Source: Euglena gracilis (taxonomy: Eukaryota > Euglenida > Euglenophyceae > Euglenales). Taken from it: a stretch of DNA of 64,000 nt. The notes below the pieces were generated by a model that saw nothing but the letters and a program-made list of their open reading frames with translations, was not told where the DNA came from and ran no database searches. The translations under genes and the position numbers were made by a program. Where the stretch lies: contig CP154955.1 in the NCBI GenBank assembly GCA_039621445.1, positions 1,628,558 through 1,692,557 on the forward strand. Reading direction: 5' to 3'. This document shows positions 11,501-22,256 of the stretch, piece by piece (the first letter of the stretch is position 1; every line of letters starts with the position of its first letter).

Positions 11501-14500
11501 TCTTTATTCCAAGCCGGACTGACCCACAGGGCACTCCCCCCGGGGGGGGGGGGTCCAGCGGCTCCAACAGGGCATTGCTTGCTGAACGCTGAACCCAACC
11601 CGGTTCCCAGAATTTCGTGTTGAAGACCTGAATTGAATTCTGATTCCTGATTGTCTGTGACGCTTTGTGATGATTTTTTATAATTTTGCAACTCCAGAAA
11701 AAGCGATCCGGCACTGCAAACCTTGACAAAGAAATGTGAAAAGAAATCTGCAGCAGGAAATGCCTGAAACATAATCTGACTTTTGTCCATAAAAGCACCA
11801 CAAGCAAGCAAGAACAAGAACACATGGAGCCTCCACGGCCGGCGCCTTCCACGCCATCAGGCAATGCCTTCCCCGTCCCGAAGTCGCTGATCTTCAGCTC
11901 GCATTCCTGCAAACCGCGATAGAGAGACGAGCAATCGGTGACCTCGCATCGGGCATTCTGCAATAATGATTATGAAGCTCAGCAGGTGATTCACAAAATT
12001 CCAGAAATAAAGAACATCTGCGTCTGCATCGCAGCAAGGGCAAACATTGAGTCAAAACTTGACCACAACGAAGTTACTAAAGCTCAAAGCGCTCCCCAAT
12101 AGAAGCACAAAGAGTGGACAGCCACCTCCAGCGGCGGGGGGTGCGCTTCTGTTTAGGCCCTGTTCGGGCCCCACACGTGTGATCTTTGTTGATTTCCTTT
12201 AGAATTACCATCAAAATGGGTGGTGCGCGTGTAGCGGTCTGCCGTCCTCGGCGGCGGAGGTTCTTTTATTTGGACCCTGCGCTTGTAGCGGCGGGGGGGT
12301 TTAACAGCTCAAGCGAAAACTTGGGGGCAAATGTGCGTTCAGGGAAACAGAATAATAAATGCAGAGGCATACGAGAGTCAACATTATGTTTTCACTCTTC
12401 ATATCTGCCTCAGGCTTCCAGACGTTTTTTTTTGACATTGCAAAATAATCACAAACAATCAGAAATGATCACAAAAAATCACAAATTATAACGAACAATC
12501 AGAAATCATAATCAAGGGTCTCCAACACGAAATTGTGGGAACCCCTGGTTTGTGGGTTGGATCGTTCAGATTGAAGTGAAAACATTTGGAACATTTGGAG
12601 ATGGGGGTAGGGGCAGCGAGCAGCCAACCCTGGGCCACCCTCCCGTATTGAATGTTGATTATTATTATTGCAACCGTCTAAAGCGCGGCTGGACGGTAAC
12701 TGACTCTTCGCTTTCGGTTGTTCAAAAATGGGCAGAAATGGGCAAAATGGGCTGGCTTTGCACAGCGGGAGGAGGGTGGGTCCTGACCACAAAACGGGTT
12801 ACGGTGTGGCGTGTCCGACTCCACCCACCCGGGGGTGACTGACTGGCTTTTGGTTCCAAACCCCTCAGGGGTGGGTTTCGTTCCAAACCCCAGGGGGTTA
12901 GCAAGCAATGGTGCGGTCTAGACCACCCTTCCCCGTGCAGGGGGGGGGATCCGGGGACCCCAAAGAACTCTTCCCCGGCACCTTGTGCCAGAAATATGCT
13001 TTATGCTTTAATAATATGTGTTTGCCATTTGCTGAAAAACATCACCTCAAAGCGCGATTTTGGTGGAAAAAGAACCTAGGGGAAAAATATCAAAAAAAAA
13101 AACGAGAACAAGAAAAATGCAACAAGCAAAATACCCTCCCCCTTGTCCAACGACCACTAATGTTCGTCTCCGACCGGGGGGGTGGTCGTTAGACAAAGGG
13201 GGTGGACCCCAAATCGGAGGAAAATTTACTATAGATAGGGGTATATGGCCATTTTTGGGCTATTTCTTGACTATGGTGGCCACTTTTGGCCATTTTTGGA
13301 CATTTTTTGGGGCACTTTTGGGAATTTTTAGGCATTTTTGACCGCTTTCGCCATGTTTGGTCGCTTTTGGCCACTTTTGGCAACTGTTGGCCACACTTTG
13401 GCCCACTTTACCCATTTTTGGCCACTTTAGGCTGCTTTGGCTACTTTTGGCCATTTCTGCCTTATTTTTGCTATTTTTTGGCAACTTTTTGGGCACTTTT
13501 GGCCATCCTTTGGCCTTTTTAGGCCATTACGGGCTATTTTTGACTTTTTTTAGCCAACTTTTAGCAATTTTGGCCGAACCAACATCATATACAAAAAGAT
13601 AGTCTCTGACCGGGGGGGGGGGGTGGTCGTTAGACAAGCCCAGTCGTTGGACAAGGGGGGGGGGAGGTACATTCGCTCACAGATGCACATGGAAAAGAGG
13701 GAGCAACGCCAAATTCAAAAGAAAGGAAAATGGGAGCACAAAGCGTTCTTGACCTTGACTAGAAAATGAATCAATAGAAAAGTAACTGTGAAACCCAATC
13801 AATTCACCTGGTTCTTTAAAACAAATCAAAAATATCAAATTCTGTCATTTGTGTGATTCCAAACCCAACATGTGGGATAAATATGAAAATAGAGGCAGCC
13901 TGGCCTCGATGCGTCACATTGTGGCTGTGGATGAAGAGCAACCCGTCCGTCAGCTGCTTGATGTACCACTACCATCCCAGCTGCTCCACAGATTGCTCGT
14001 TTCATGTGGTTCAGCCCAATCATCCATCAGGAGGCCACAACAAGGTTAAGAAAAAAAAAACGGCTCAAAACACACGTCACATTCAGTGGGTTTGCTTGCA
14101 CTTGGACGAAACGTCAGGGAATGTGGCCAATTCCCTGAACCATGGGTTGCAGCGTGGGATTGGATCGCTTAATCAGCTTTTTTGAAGTTTGCCGGGACGT
14201 GCAAGGTTTTGCTATCAAGAGGGTCTGGGAGCCTTTGATAACCCAAGGACACAAAAACACAAAAATTGGAGCCACTGTATGGGCCGAGCAGCCGCAGCGT
14301 AGAGAAGCCCTTCCGCTTTCGCGATTCGATATGCTGTTGCAGTGTGCCGCCTGCGCAGTACTCCATTCTGCGAATGCCGTATGAGAAAGGAGAGATAACC
14401 ACTATTTTCATGAGGTCATACCACCAACGTCCGCCATATTTCAACAAATATTTCAACAAACACACATTTCAACAAATTGGATGAAATCAGTTGATGTGAA

Positions 14501-15032
14501 ACACTGAAAACAGAAACCTATGGAATTACCTTCACACGAGCATCAGCATACACAATGCAGATGAACTTGCCGAAGTGGAAGTCCTCGGTAAAGCTGACGA
14601 TATTCGGGTGGCGGAGCGTCTTCAGGAGCGTGACCTCCTTGCGGACCTCTGCGATCTGTCGCCGGTCGATGTGGGCCTGCACCTTCATCGCCATCACCTG
14701 CCGGGTGTGATAACCGTGGTAAACTGCTGTGTGTGGGGTCGTTTCTGGGGGTCCATATTGGCCCTTTTGGAGCACATGATCACTCTGACCAGCTGATTGC
14801 ACCACCCAAAAAAAAAAACAGGAGCAGCTCGCACTGGCTCAGAGCACCTGGGAGCCCAAAAGCATTGCAAATTGGAACCTCAATCAATAGGCAACCAAAG
14901 CAGCCGCACCTTCCCGTCGGTGATGCGCTGCACCTTGAACACGGACCCGAAGTGCCCCACCCCCAGCTCCTGGAGGACGAGGTACCGCGTGCCCTGCCCA
15001 TTGTCGCCCCGGAGGACGCCTCCCTTTGCCAT
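8571..15032 (-). CDS. protein kinase (NEK/other Ser/Thr-type catalytic domain), eleven exons, apparently complete
   Basis: Exons on the minus strand: 15032-14910 (ATG), 14697-14552, 14367-~14284, ~13968-13906, 12405-12373, 11906-11837, 10964-10861, 10704-10603, 9593-9459, 8949-8825 and 8649-8571 (TGA); about 350 residues. The kinase subdomains appear in order: glycine loop GVGHFGSVFKV, lysine strand VMAMKV, helix C EVRKEVTLL, hinge CIVMEYCAGG, catalytic loop HRDMKSENIML, KISDFG, P+1 region VVPPEF, helix F YDMWGLGCIL, helix G region GGAYHPLI and helix H/I LERDPGRRLSA. All catalytic residues (K, E, D of HRD, N, D of DFG) are present, so it should be active and phosphorylate Ser/Thr. The hinge and helix C look most like NEK kinases, but the family call is tentative. 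An insert of about 30 residues follows helix F. Junctions mix GT-AG with nonconventional types. Unresolved: the exon 3/4 border, where an in-frame TAG just before the exon (13971-13969) must be intronic, and the exon 6/7 border. Confidence 0.85.
9617..9635 (+). repeat. interstitial TTAGGG tract
   Basis: GGTTAGGGTTAGGGTTAA, about 2.5 telomere units. It lies in the kinase intron only about 22 bp upstream (in minus-strand terms) of the exon that starts at 9593, so it forms part of the 3' end of that intron. Confidence 0.85.
10705..10860 (-). other. short kinase intron with ambiguous AAGT repeat ends
   Basis: Homology demands a join of GSK to YDMW. AAGT is repeated at both borders, so no GT-AG cut gives that product. 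CTTCGTTGGCCCC near the 5' end and GGGGCCGAAG at the 3' end can pair. An alternative GT-AG cut (AA/GTGAGG to GAG/GCC) keeps frame but inserts about 18 residues before YDMW. Confidence 0.55.
11143..11375 (+). repeat. GGGGGTGTTATTTGGG repeat element
   Basis: Six or more copies of GTGTTATTTGGG separated by G-runs and half-unique spacers, opened by an inverted CCCAAATAACACC. Related TTATTTGGGGG phrases recur at 17690-17765 and 60370-60400. It lies in a kinase intron. Confidence 0.8.
12090..12312 (-). repeat. dispersed ~220-bp repeat, copy 1
   Basis: The reverse complement matches 60478-60695 over nearly its whole length: CCGCTACAAGCGCAGGGTCC, AAAGGAAATCAACAAA and GCGCACCCCCCGCCG recur in the same order. 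It lies inside the kinase intron just left of the 33-nt catalytic-loop exon. Confidence 0.8.
12406..13905 (-). other. nonconventional intron splitting the kinase HRD motif
   Basis: The intron starts GGCCAGGCTGCC and ends GGAAGCCTGAGGCA, with CAG at +4 and CTG at -8. CAGGCTGCC and GGAAGCCTG pair at 8 of 9 positions. The upstream exon ends exactly at HNVTHR and the next starts DMKSENIMLTL, so removal rebuilds HRDMKSEN. The 33-nt downstream exon (12405-12373) then leaves by a normal GT-AG intron. Confidence 0.85.
13132..13670. mobile_element. inverted-repeat element, family TACC/GGTA, copy 1
   Basis: Ends TACCCTCCCCCTTGTCCAAC and GTTGGACAAGG(G)nAGGTA are inverted repeats. Inside each end is a second motif, CCGACCGGGG...GGTCGTT(A)GACAA. 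The core (13240-13570) is a degenerate GGCCACTTTTGG tandem array. It is a close relative of the element at 32104-32683. It has no coding capacity and lies within the kinase intron that splits HRD. Confidence 0.7.
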
Positions 15033-15774
15033 TCCTAATATTCCTTTGGAGAAGCTCAAAATGGGACAGCAATAAAAAAATTGAGTTGATCAAACTGACG
15101 GAAATAAAATCGTGCATGGAATTATACACAAATGATAAAAATAATGAAAAGGATGCAGGCGGGGTGGGCTGCAGCCAGGGGCTTTTTTTTAAGACCGGGG
15201 AGGGGGTCAGCACCCACACACCCATCCCCTGGGGTGCCCCCTCCCGGGGAGGGGGGGGGGGTCCCAGGGGACCCACCCTCTCTTGCCCGAAATGTCCAAA
15301 AATGCCAAAAATAGCACCCTTTTCAAAAATTTCGGCGCCTTCGGTGCCAAAAAAATAACAACCAGCCCCTACCCCCCCCCCGGGGGGGGAGGGGTCCAAG
15401 GGAACCACGGGGTCCAAGAATAATAAAAAAATCCCCTGGCTGCAGCATAAACAGGCCAGAAGTGTCTTGTACACCCTCTCCAACATGTTGCGTAGGTGTG
15501 CCCCGAGGCGCCAGAGGTCCAAAGCCCACAGGGTGCCAGGGACCATGTCCTCCTCCTGGTCCCGGTGTTAGGGCCACGGATCCTAAAACTTTGGCCGTAA
15601 AATTCACATGGTTTGAGGATCATGTTTGTTTTAGAATTACACACACACACACGCACGCACGCACGCACGCACGCACTTGGTAATATTAGAACTGCAATTT
15701 TTAAACTGCAGCCTGCACACCGACCGACCTCTAGATTCCACCGATGCTGGAACCCTGTGCTTTGGTACCCTGAG
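15033..15774. other. spacer upstream of the kinase start
   Basis: Holds G/C-run blocks at 15180-15270 and 15365-15400 and a CA/CG tract at 15640-15675. No exon recognised. The kinase promoter should lie here, but no defined promoter motif could be assigned. Confidence 0.4.
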
Positions 15775-17195
15775 TCACAGCTGGCTATCAGGTTGCGCCG
15801 GAGAGGCGCCCTCACCGACCTCCGTGCCGGCCTTCATGCCAGTGTGGCTCGGCGGGGCATTTGCGGCGGCGGCCAGCAGTTGCTGCGCCGCCAGTCGCTG
15901 CTTCACCTGCAGCGTGGACTCCAGCGGGGCTACAGAGGCCTCCCCCATGTTGGCGGGTGGCGGCGCTCGGGGGCGGGGAGGCAGAAATGCACAACTGCCA
16001 ACAGACAAGGCGACCCAGCTCGGGAATCACCCGTTACGTGGCTCGAGGGCGCAAAAAATCCAGAACGGAATGGAAAATATCACTTTCAGCTCCTCTCGAA
16101 ATGATGGCTCAACCTTCGGGGTACTAAACTGTGTTCGCTTGCTTTGGGGTTATTGTCCGGCATCATTCCAACGTTCCTTCCCACATCGGCTTTGCTCGGT
16201 TCATTTGCATTTTTGACCAATTCCGGATTCCTCCTCTGGGAAACCACACACTCGCTATTAGTCACGCTCTTGTCCAACCGGGCCCTTATTGCCCTTTTGG
16301 GCAGGTTGGGGTGGGATTTGCTTTACACCTTCTCTGGTGGAGGATTGGGGGCAGCCCAAATTAAGAATTTGAGAGAGTGGCAGAGTGTCCCAGATACCAC
16401 CTTCGGAAGAAGTTCGACTCACCTCCGGCTTCAGTGACAGGGGGTGGTGGGGGGTCGGATCATACAATTTTTTACCGACCCGGGGGGGGGGGGGGGGGGT
16501 CACTCCACTTTTTTTTATTTAAAAAACCAGTCAGTCACTCATTTTCAAAAAAACCAGCCAGTCACTACCCCCCCCCTCGGGGAGGGGGGGGGTCGGCCAC
16601 TCAAAAAAAACGGCCACTTTCAAGTCACTTTAGGCCACTTTAGGCCAAAAAAAAATTTTCCGGCGCCTTCGGCACCGGGGTCACTCAAGCCACTTTTGCC
16701 CACTCCTGGCCGACGGGGAGGCGGTCCAGGCCAAAAGCCAGTCAGTCACTCTGAAAAAACCAGTCACCCCCGGCGGGGGGGGGGGGTCGGTCAGTGCTTA
16801 AGCAATTGCCTGGGTCGGATCCTCCCCCACCTGAGAGATGAGAGATGGGGGCGTAGACCACATGGCACTACGCAAGGAGAAATCCCTCCGGACACGACGG
16901 AAAAAAAAATGAGGCAGGCATCACATTTCTTCCGGGCGCCCCACGTCGGGGTTGTGGGTCGCATCAGAGAAGCGGCTGCCGCTGGAGGGGGTGATGGGGG
17001 GCGCGAAGAGGCCGGGGTCGCTGGCCGGCGGGGAGAAGACTGCCGGGGGGGAGCGGAGGGCGGGGGAGGCGGAGGCGCTGGTGGAGGGGGCAACGGGTTG
17101 CAGCGGGAGCGGCGGCAGTGCTGGCGGCGGGTGGGGCACGGCTGCTGCCCCCCCCCAGCGAATTCCAAAAGAAGGGGTTCGCGGTGGGGCAACTG
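15775..17195 (-). CDS. Ala/Pro/Ser-rich hypothetical protein, last two exons
   Basis: Exons 17195-16925 and 15994-15775 on the minus strand. The intron (AAT/GTGATG to TTGGCAG/T) is GT-AG with phases 2 and 1 agreeing. The first exon is proline-, serine- and alanine-rich (SPPAVFSPPASDPGLFAPP) and ends in THNPDVGRPEE. The second carries a short amphipathic helix (STLQVKQRLAAQQLLAAAAN) and ends in PAQPDSQL-TGA. The composition suggests a disordered protein; no domain or function recognised. Upstream exons were not linked with certainty; candidates are 17847-18017 and 19044-19163. Confidence 0.55.
16440..16800. repeat. G/C-run element with CAGTCACTC phrases
   Basis: Alternating G-runs, C-runs and the phrases CCAGTCAGTCACTC and GGCCACTTT, with a GGCGCCTTCGGCACCGG hairpin at about 16661-16677. 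Close relatives occur at 32745-33030 and 26570-26730. Lies in the intron of the gene at 15775-17195. Confidence 0.75.
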
Positions 17196-17846
17196 CTGAA
17201 AATACAAAAATTCCATTTTCGGCCATCCTTCGACCTTCTGTTTTCAAAAAGTTTGACGTCAATTTTTTTGTGGTCAAATGCGGTCCAGCCAGGCAGAGCC
17301 AGGAAGCCCCAACCCTATTATTTCGGCCGACGGAAGGGGTGGGGGCGGACCCGCAGCCCGCTGGTGGCTGGAAGAAGGTGCTGGCTTCCTGGACCAGCCC
17401 CCAGGGGTAGGGTAGGATGTATTCGGTCAGCCTGCAGAAAAACCGAGGGGGGGGCTTCCAATTGGGTACCCTTTGTCCAAAGGAAAAACCTTCGGCCAGC
17501 GGCCGATCCGGGGGTCGAGCAGGGTCCAAATTTAAAAATTCGCCAGACGCAGTTTTTCAAGTTTTGGGTGGATGCCAGATATCAATTTTGTTCCCGATGT
17601 CGACCTGTTTTGGTGGAGATTTTTTTTAGGGGTTTCACCAATTTTCGGAAACAATTTTGTCAACTTTGTCGGCCGGTTTCGTCGGGGGGGGGGGTTATGT
17701 GTTATTTGGAGGGGCTTCTATTTGGGGGGGTTGTTTTTGGGGGGGGTCTAATTGGGGGGTATTTCCAGCCAGCCCCTCCCAGCCGGGCTGTGGACCCCCC
17801 CTGGGGTCCACTGAAATAAAGTTCGGGCCAGCCCAGCAAAGCCCAC

Positions 17847-18017
17847 TCATTTTGAATCATAGAATCGTGGAATGCATTTCTTGAAACGGCACCGGCAGCA
17901 GCCGAGGCGGTGTATGACCTCGGCGTCCCAGGAATAGCCGGAGTGCCCGCTGCGGTACTCCGGCTGCTCCACAAATACGAAATTGGAGTGGGGGCTGTCG
18001 GAGGCGGAGAAGGCGGC
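17847..18017 (-). CDS. exon encoding Cys-rich C-terminal segment, gene unassigned
   Basis: After a CAG acceptor the frame reads 56 residues to TGA, with protein-like composition: NFVFVEQPEYRSGHSGYSWD, then AEVIHRLGCCRCRFKKC. CAGGCTGGGG after the exon at 19044-19163 and CCCCATCCTG just before this exon can pair (9 of 10). TTCC is repeated at both borders, and joining at that repeat keeps frame. So these two exons probably belong together. The CCxCxxxxC cluster could bind metal. Function unknown. Confidence 0.55.
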   Translation of the reverse strand, partial: AAFSASDSPHSNFVFVEQPEYRSGHSGYSWDAEVIHRLGCCRCRFKKCIPRFYDSK

Positions 18018-19043
18018 CTGGGGGGCGGCTCCAAGGGAAGGGCAGGATGGGGCGCCCTGACAGTTGGCGACCCATCTTGGTGACCTCGGCCAACGTTTTT
18101 GGGGCAGGCTCAGACTTCAGCCACATGACGGACCTTGGCCCCGGCTCAATCCGCTAAGCGTGGTAGGGAATCACAGCCCACGGACGTGGTTGGAGAATTT
18201 TTTTTTTGGTGTCCACAAATGAATTACAAAAAAAAATTGGTGTCAACAATGAACCACAACATGAAAAACTTGGTGCACCACAGTGCATGAATGTCTGCCC
18301 CCCCCCCCCAGCTGGGCTGACGTGGCCCCTGTGGGGGGGGGGTCTGCTGGCTGGTTAGGGGTAAACAGCCAGAAATCCAGAACGAGTGGCGGGCGAGCCA
18401 CTAAGAACGCCGCTCGGCCAGCCATGGTCCATGGCCAGAGGAAACAAGGCAGGTTTTCGAAGGAAACCACTGGCAGTGGCCTGGCCTCCCTTGGGCGTAG
18501 GAAACCCCGGAGAAGGGAGTGGAGCTGAACGGGGTGGGCGTGAAGGGTGTGGAGGAGGAGGAGAACATCGGCGGAGACAGGCGGAGGATATGGCAGGCAA
18601 GAATGCAGGAGGGGGGGGGTACATCTCTTGTTGCTTTGTTGAGATATCTGTGGCATTTAATCCATAACATTTTTATTTGTAATTTATTTAAATACGCGTG
18701 TGAGGAACGGACGAGATACAAGGTTGTGATTGTCCTTAACCATTTGCCCATGTCTCTATTTGAACCAAGTCGGAGGGTGGTGCTTGGGAACGGAGGCAAA
18801 ACAATCACTCTCTGGAAAAAAATCAGTCGCCTCCCTCCATTGTGCCATAATGAAAGCCGGTTGACACAATTGTACCTGATCAACATTCAGGCAGAATTTC
18901 ACAGAAAAATGCTTACAAGCAAAAAAAATGTTCCTGTCTCTGCTTTATGCAACAATTTTGATGAAAATGGCCCTCTGTGTGCACGTGGCTGCTTCTGCTT
19001 CTGCGTGGTTGCACATGCGACATGCGCGAGCCCACCCCAGCCT

Positions 19044-19163
19044 GGAAGCAAAGACCGCGTTGGGGGGGGCGGAGTAGGACGAGGCGGAGGAGGAGGCGAG
19101 CAGGGAGGGCGAGGGAAAGGCGGCGGGCGGCGCCGACCACCCATGGCCAGGGTTGAATGGAAG
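19044..19163 (-). CDS. Ser/Ala/Pro-rich exon, probably upstream of 17847-18017
   Basis: The frame after a CAGCAG acceptor reads LPFNPGHGWSAPPAAFPSPS and continues Ser/Ala-rich to APPNAVFAS. Beyond it the sequence AGGCTGGGG can pair with the region before the exon at 18017. Low complexity limits confidence. Confidence 0.4.
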
Positions 19164-21418
19164 CTGCTGGGAGATGGTCCAGCGCCAGACAAATTGCCAG
19201 GATAGGGACACCACATGGGTTGGAAAAAAAGTGGGAATAACTTGACTCTTTTTTGACTAATTCTCTTTCATGCATGCCACAAAGAACAACTCATCAATAA
19301 CTCATCCCCCATCATTTTTGACCATTTCTTAAAAGATTTCCGGCGCTTCATTTTTTTCAGAAGGTTAGGGTTAGTGTTAGTTGGGTTGGTGGGAAGTTAA
19401 CCGGGACCCAATTGCAAGATCCCCCCCCCCCAGGTAAAGCCCTCGTTTAAATGCACGGCGTGTGCACTTTGCTGGAGAAGGTCGAACAAGGGCAATCCCT
19501 TGGTGCCAAATGTCAGCGCCGAGAAAACGGAAAGTGGGGGACTACAAAACGGAAAGTGTCAAATTAGATCCCCAGCTGGACAGCTTTCCGGTGTTCCTGC
19601 TCAACTCTGCGCGTAGTCATGGCCGAGGAAGTTCATATGGCAAACGGTCCCGGGTGGCCGTATGGCCGGGAGAGGGAGAGAGGAAGCGCAAAAGAAGGCT
19701 GGGCCTGGGAGCGGAGAAAGAAATGATTTAACTGTCGAATGAAAGGCTCGCCAGAATCGGGAACACCATTTTAGACCAGGGTAGTGAATGAGCCACCTCC
19801 CCCTGGAGGGGATCGATCACTGTACAACCCCCACTGTTCAAAAACCCTTGGAGCCCATCGACATTTAATTAACGACAGGCAGCGCTTCTGGCGGCGACAA
19901 ATTTGGGAAAATTTCTGAAATATTATAGAAATTTCTGTCATTTCTGTATTAAAAAACGGAGGGGATGGAAATTACAGCTTCAGCTGATTTGGCCTGAAAA
20001 TGCAACAGTCACCATAAATAAAACAATTCACCGAGCAAAGAAGCAAGCAACCCCATCCCAGTGGAAACTGTTACTTAACGTGCCGCCCCGAAATACAAAC
20101 CAGACAGAACTGGAAAGACCAACCACCTAAGGGGGACCACTTTGGGTGTTCAATTTGGGGGACCCAAATATTCTCGGCAGTTCCAGGAGGCAGGGTGAAT
20201 GCTTGGCAGACCACCAGGTTCCTCTCTTGACCAAGGGAGGCTTGGAGCCCCCCCCCCCCCCCGGGGTCAACAGCAAACATTCCAAGGAATATCCACCCTG
20301 ACAGGTTGGTTGCTGACAGCCGTGGTGCTGACAACACAGGTCAGCGCCACGGGGGCCCCAGTACCCAGGCCGGTCCCATTACTCACTGCCACTGACATAT
20401 CCTGGCAAAAACCCATCCAGTGCCCTAACCTACCTCTGGGGGTGACTGACTGGTTTGGGGGGCTTCGGACCCCCCCCCCCCCCAATGGCTGGAGGGTCTG
20501 CCAGACATGGCCGAAAGTGGCTGTGCTCAGCGAGTCGAAGGCGGAGGTTTGAACCCTCGCAACAATCCATGGATTTTCAGCCATTTTCGCCCAAGTGGTC
20601 GGTGTGACCGACCCACCCACCAGCGTGGTTCCGAAATGGCTGATTGGTTTTTTTTGAAAATGGGAAATGGCCCCTGAGCCATAGGATGCCGACAACCTGA
20701 GGAGCACCCCAAGTACTGGACCCCAAATGTGGTAGTGGTTTTGGGCCACCAATTGGGGTTCTCAGCCAATGGGTAATTGAAAGAAGGACGGTGCAGCCAG
20801 ACAAGCTCTGGCCGAAACGACCATGCCGCGGGTGCACAGCCTTGGTTCGCTGCACTTTCCTTGCCTTGGTTTTGCCTGCGTTTTGTTAAATTCCCACGGG
20901 GAAAATATTTCTCACTTTACAAATTACAAATTACTTTTTCTGACTTCTAACCACTGCCAGGTAGTGGGTAAGAAAGATACAAAATAGTAAGTAAGAAAGA
21001 TACAACCCACATGATATCCCCCCCCCCGGTCGCTGACTCCGAAATCCCAAGTAATAGAACCCACGATTTGAATATTAAAGGGGGAACGCGCAGGTTGAAT
21101 ATTGAGGGATTCAATGATTAAACTTGAATAATACATTCACTTTTTTGTTCATTTGTTATTATGTGTTTTGTGCATAGTGAGTGCGTGTGCCTGTGCACAT
21201 GTGTGCAACGCTGGGGGGAGCGAGGGAATTATGCCTGAATGTGAACGACATTCAGGCATGTACGACATTTTCTGATGGCCTTGGCTGATCACCCACATCG
21301 GAGGGAGGAGTTCTGTTCTTAAGAGAAAGCTGACGGTGCGGCTTGGGGAGAGTGTACTTTTCACCAGGCAGATCCAAGGAAGAACAACCAGCCATCGTTG
21401 AGCAAGAAATGGGACAGC
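19164..21418. other. non-coding spacer
   Basis: C-run blocks at about 19421, 20250 and 20471, and a short degenerate TTAGGG tract at 19362-19380. No protein-like frame seen on either strand. Confidence 0.4.
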
Positions 21419-22256
21419 AGGGATCCTCACACATCCGTGCTGGCCGAGGCCAAAACGTATCCGTGATTTTCTGTGATTTTCCGTGATTTTCTGTGAATAT
21501 CCTGTTTCCAGAAAAGGTCAAAAGCCACATTCCATTCTGCATGGGAGCCATATTTTGGGCAGTTGTGGCAGCAGATTGTTTCTCTATATTATAATCCTGG
21601 AGATCCTCCAGGGCCTCGACAACAGCTGAAGCCAATTCCGAGTGCTCAACCCCCAAGTTAGGCCCTTTGGAATCCATCTGAACGCATGCTACAACGTAGA
21701 TCTTCTCTTGCATACCCAACAAAATGTTTATGGTCGCACGCCCAGAACTGTCAGTCCATTCATCAGTTCCTATCCACACCTGAATGTGAAAAAAAAAACG
21801 TACAGGAGGGAAAAAACAACCTTTTGTCCTTGAATTTTTTTCTTGATTGCCCCTAAATGGGATGCCAAAACCCTGTCAGCGGACCGATATAGCGATTGAC
21901 CCTTCTGGATGTAGCCTGGGCGGAAAGGTGTAAGGTCATTTTCTGAATGAGCAAAAACCCACACGTCCTCAATTTGTGTGTATTTCTGGAGAACGCAAAA
22001 GCAACAGAGGTCCAATTTTGTGACCGGGAGACCAAAATGGAGGAAAGCGGCCACAAAATCATCTGTGATTGTCTGAATGAGGTTTTGCTTGATTGTCTGT
22101 TTGGAAAGGCAGAGAATGTGCAAAACATCCCATCAAAATGCATCTGCACAAAGAAAGCACATTCAAAAAAGACCCAATTTTTTTTGAACCATCCGCCTCA
22201 TCCGTGAATTTCCGTGAATTTCCTTTTCAGGACGTGTGAGGATCCCTGGGGACAGC
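21411..22256 (-). mobile_element. decayed hAT-type DNA transposon with 8-bp target duplication, copy 1
   Basis: The element proper is 21419-22248. Terminal inverted repeats are AGGGATCCTCACAC (left) and GTGTGAGGATCCCT (right). GGGACAGC flanks it on both sides (21411-21418 and 22249-22256), an exact 8-bp duplication as expected for hAT. The minus strand encodes broken transposase pieces: DDFVAAFLHFGLPVTKLD near 22030-22080 (region after the BED finger) and TDEWTDSSGRATINILLG near 21720-21770, matching the DUF659 pattern of hAT transposases. Frames are interrupted and most of the catalytic domain is absent, so it is non-autonomous. A second copy is at 48202-49044. Confidence 0.8.

Noticed and set aside
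13906-13968. GT donor at HSHN/GTGACG for the kinase exon
   Set aside because: It would remove V-T-H-R of the catalytic loop, whereas the paired-end cut after CGA gives HRDMKSEN exactly.
14780-15001. Alternative frames over the kinase first exon (Arg/Pro/Gly-rich)
   Set aside because: Shadow frames of the GC-rich exon that encodes the glycine loop.
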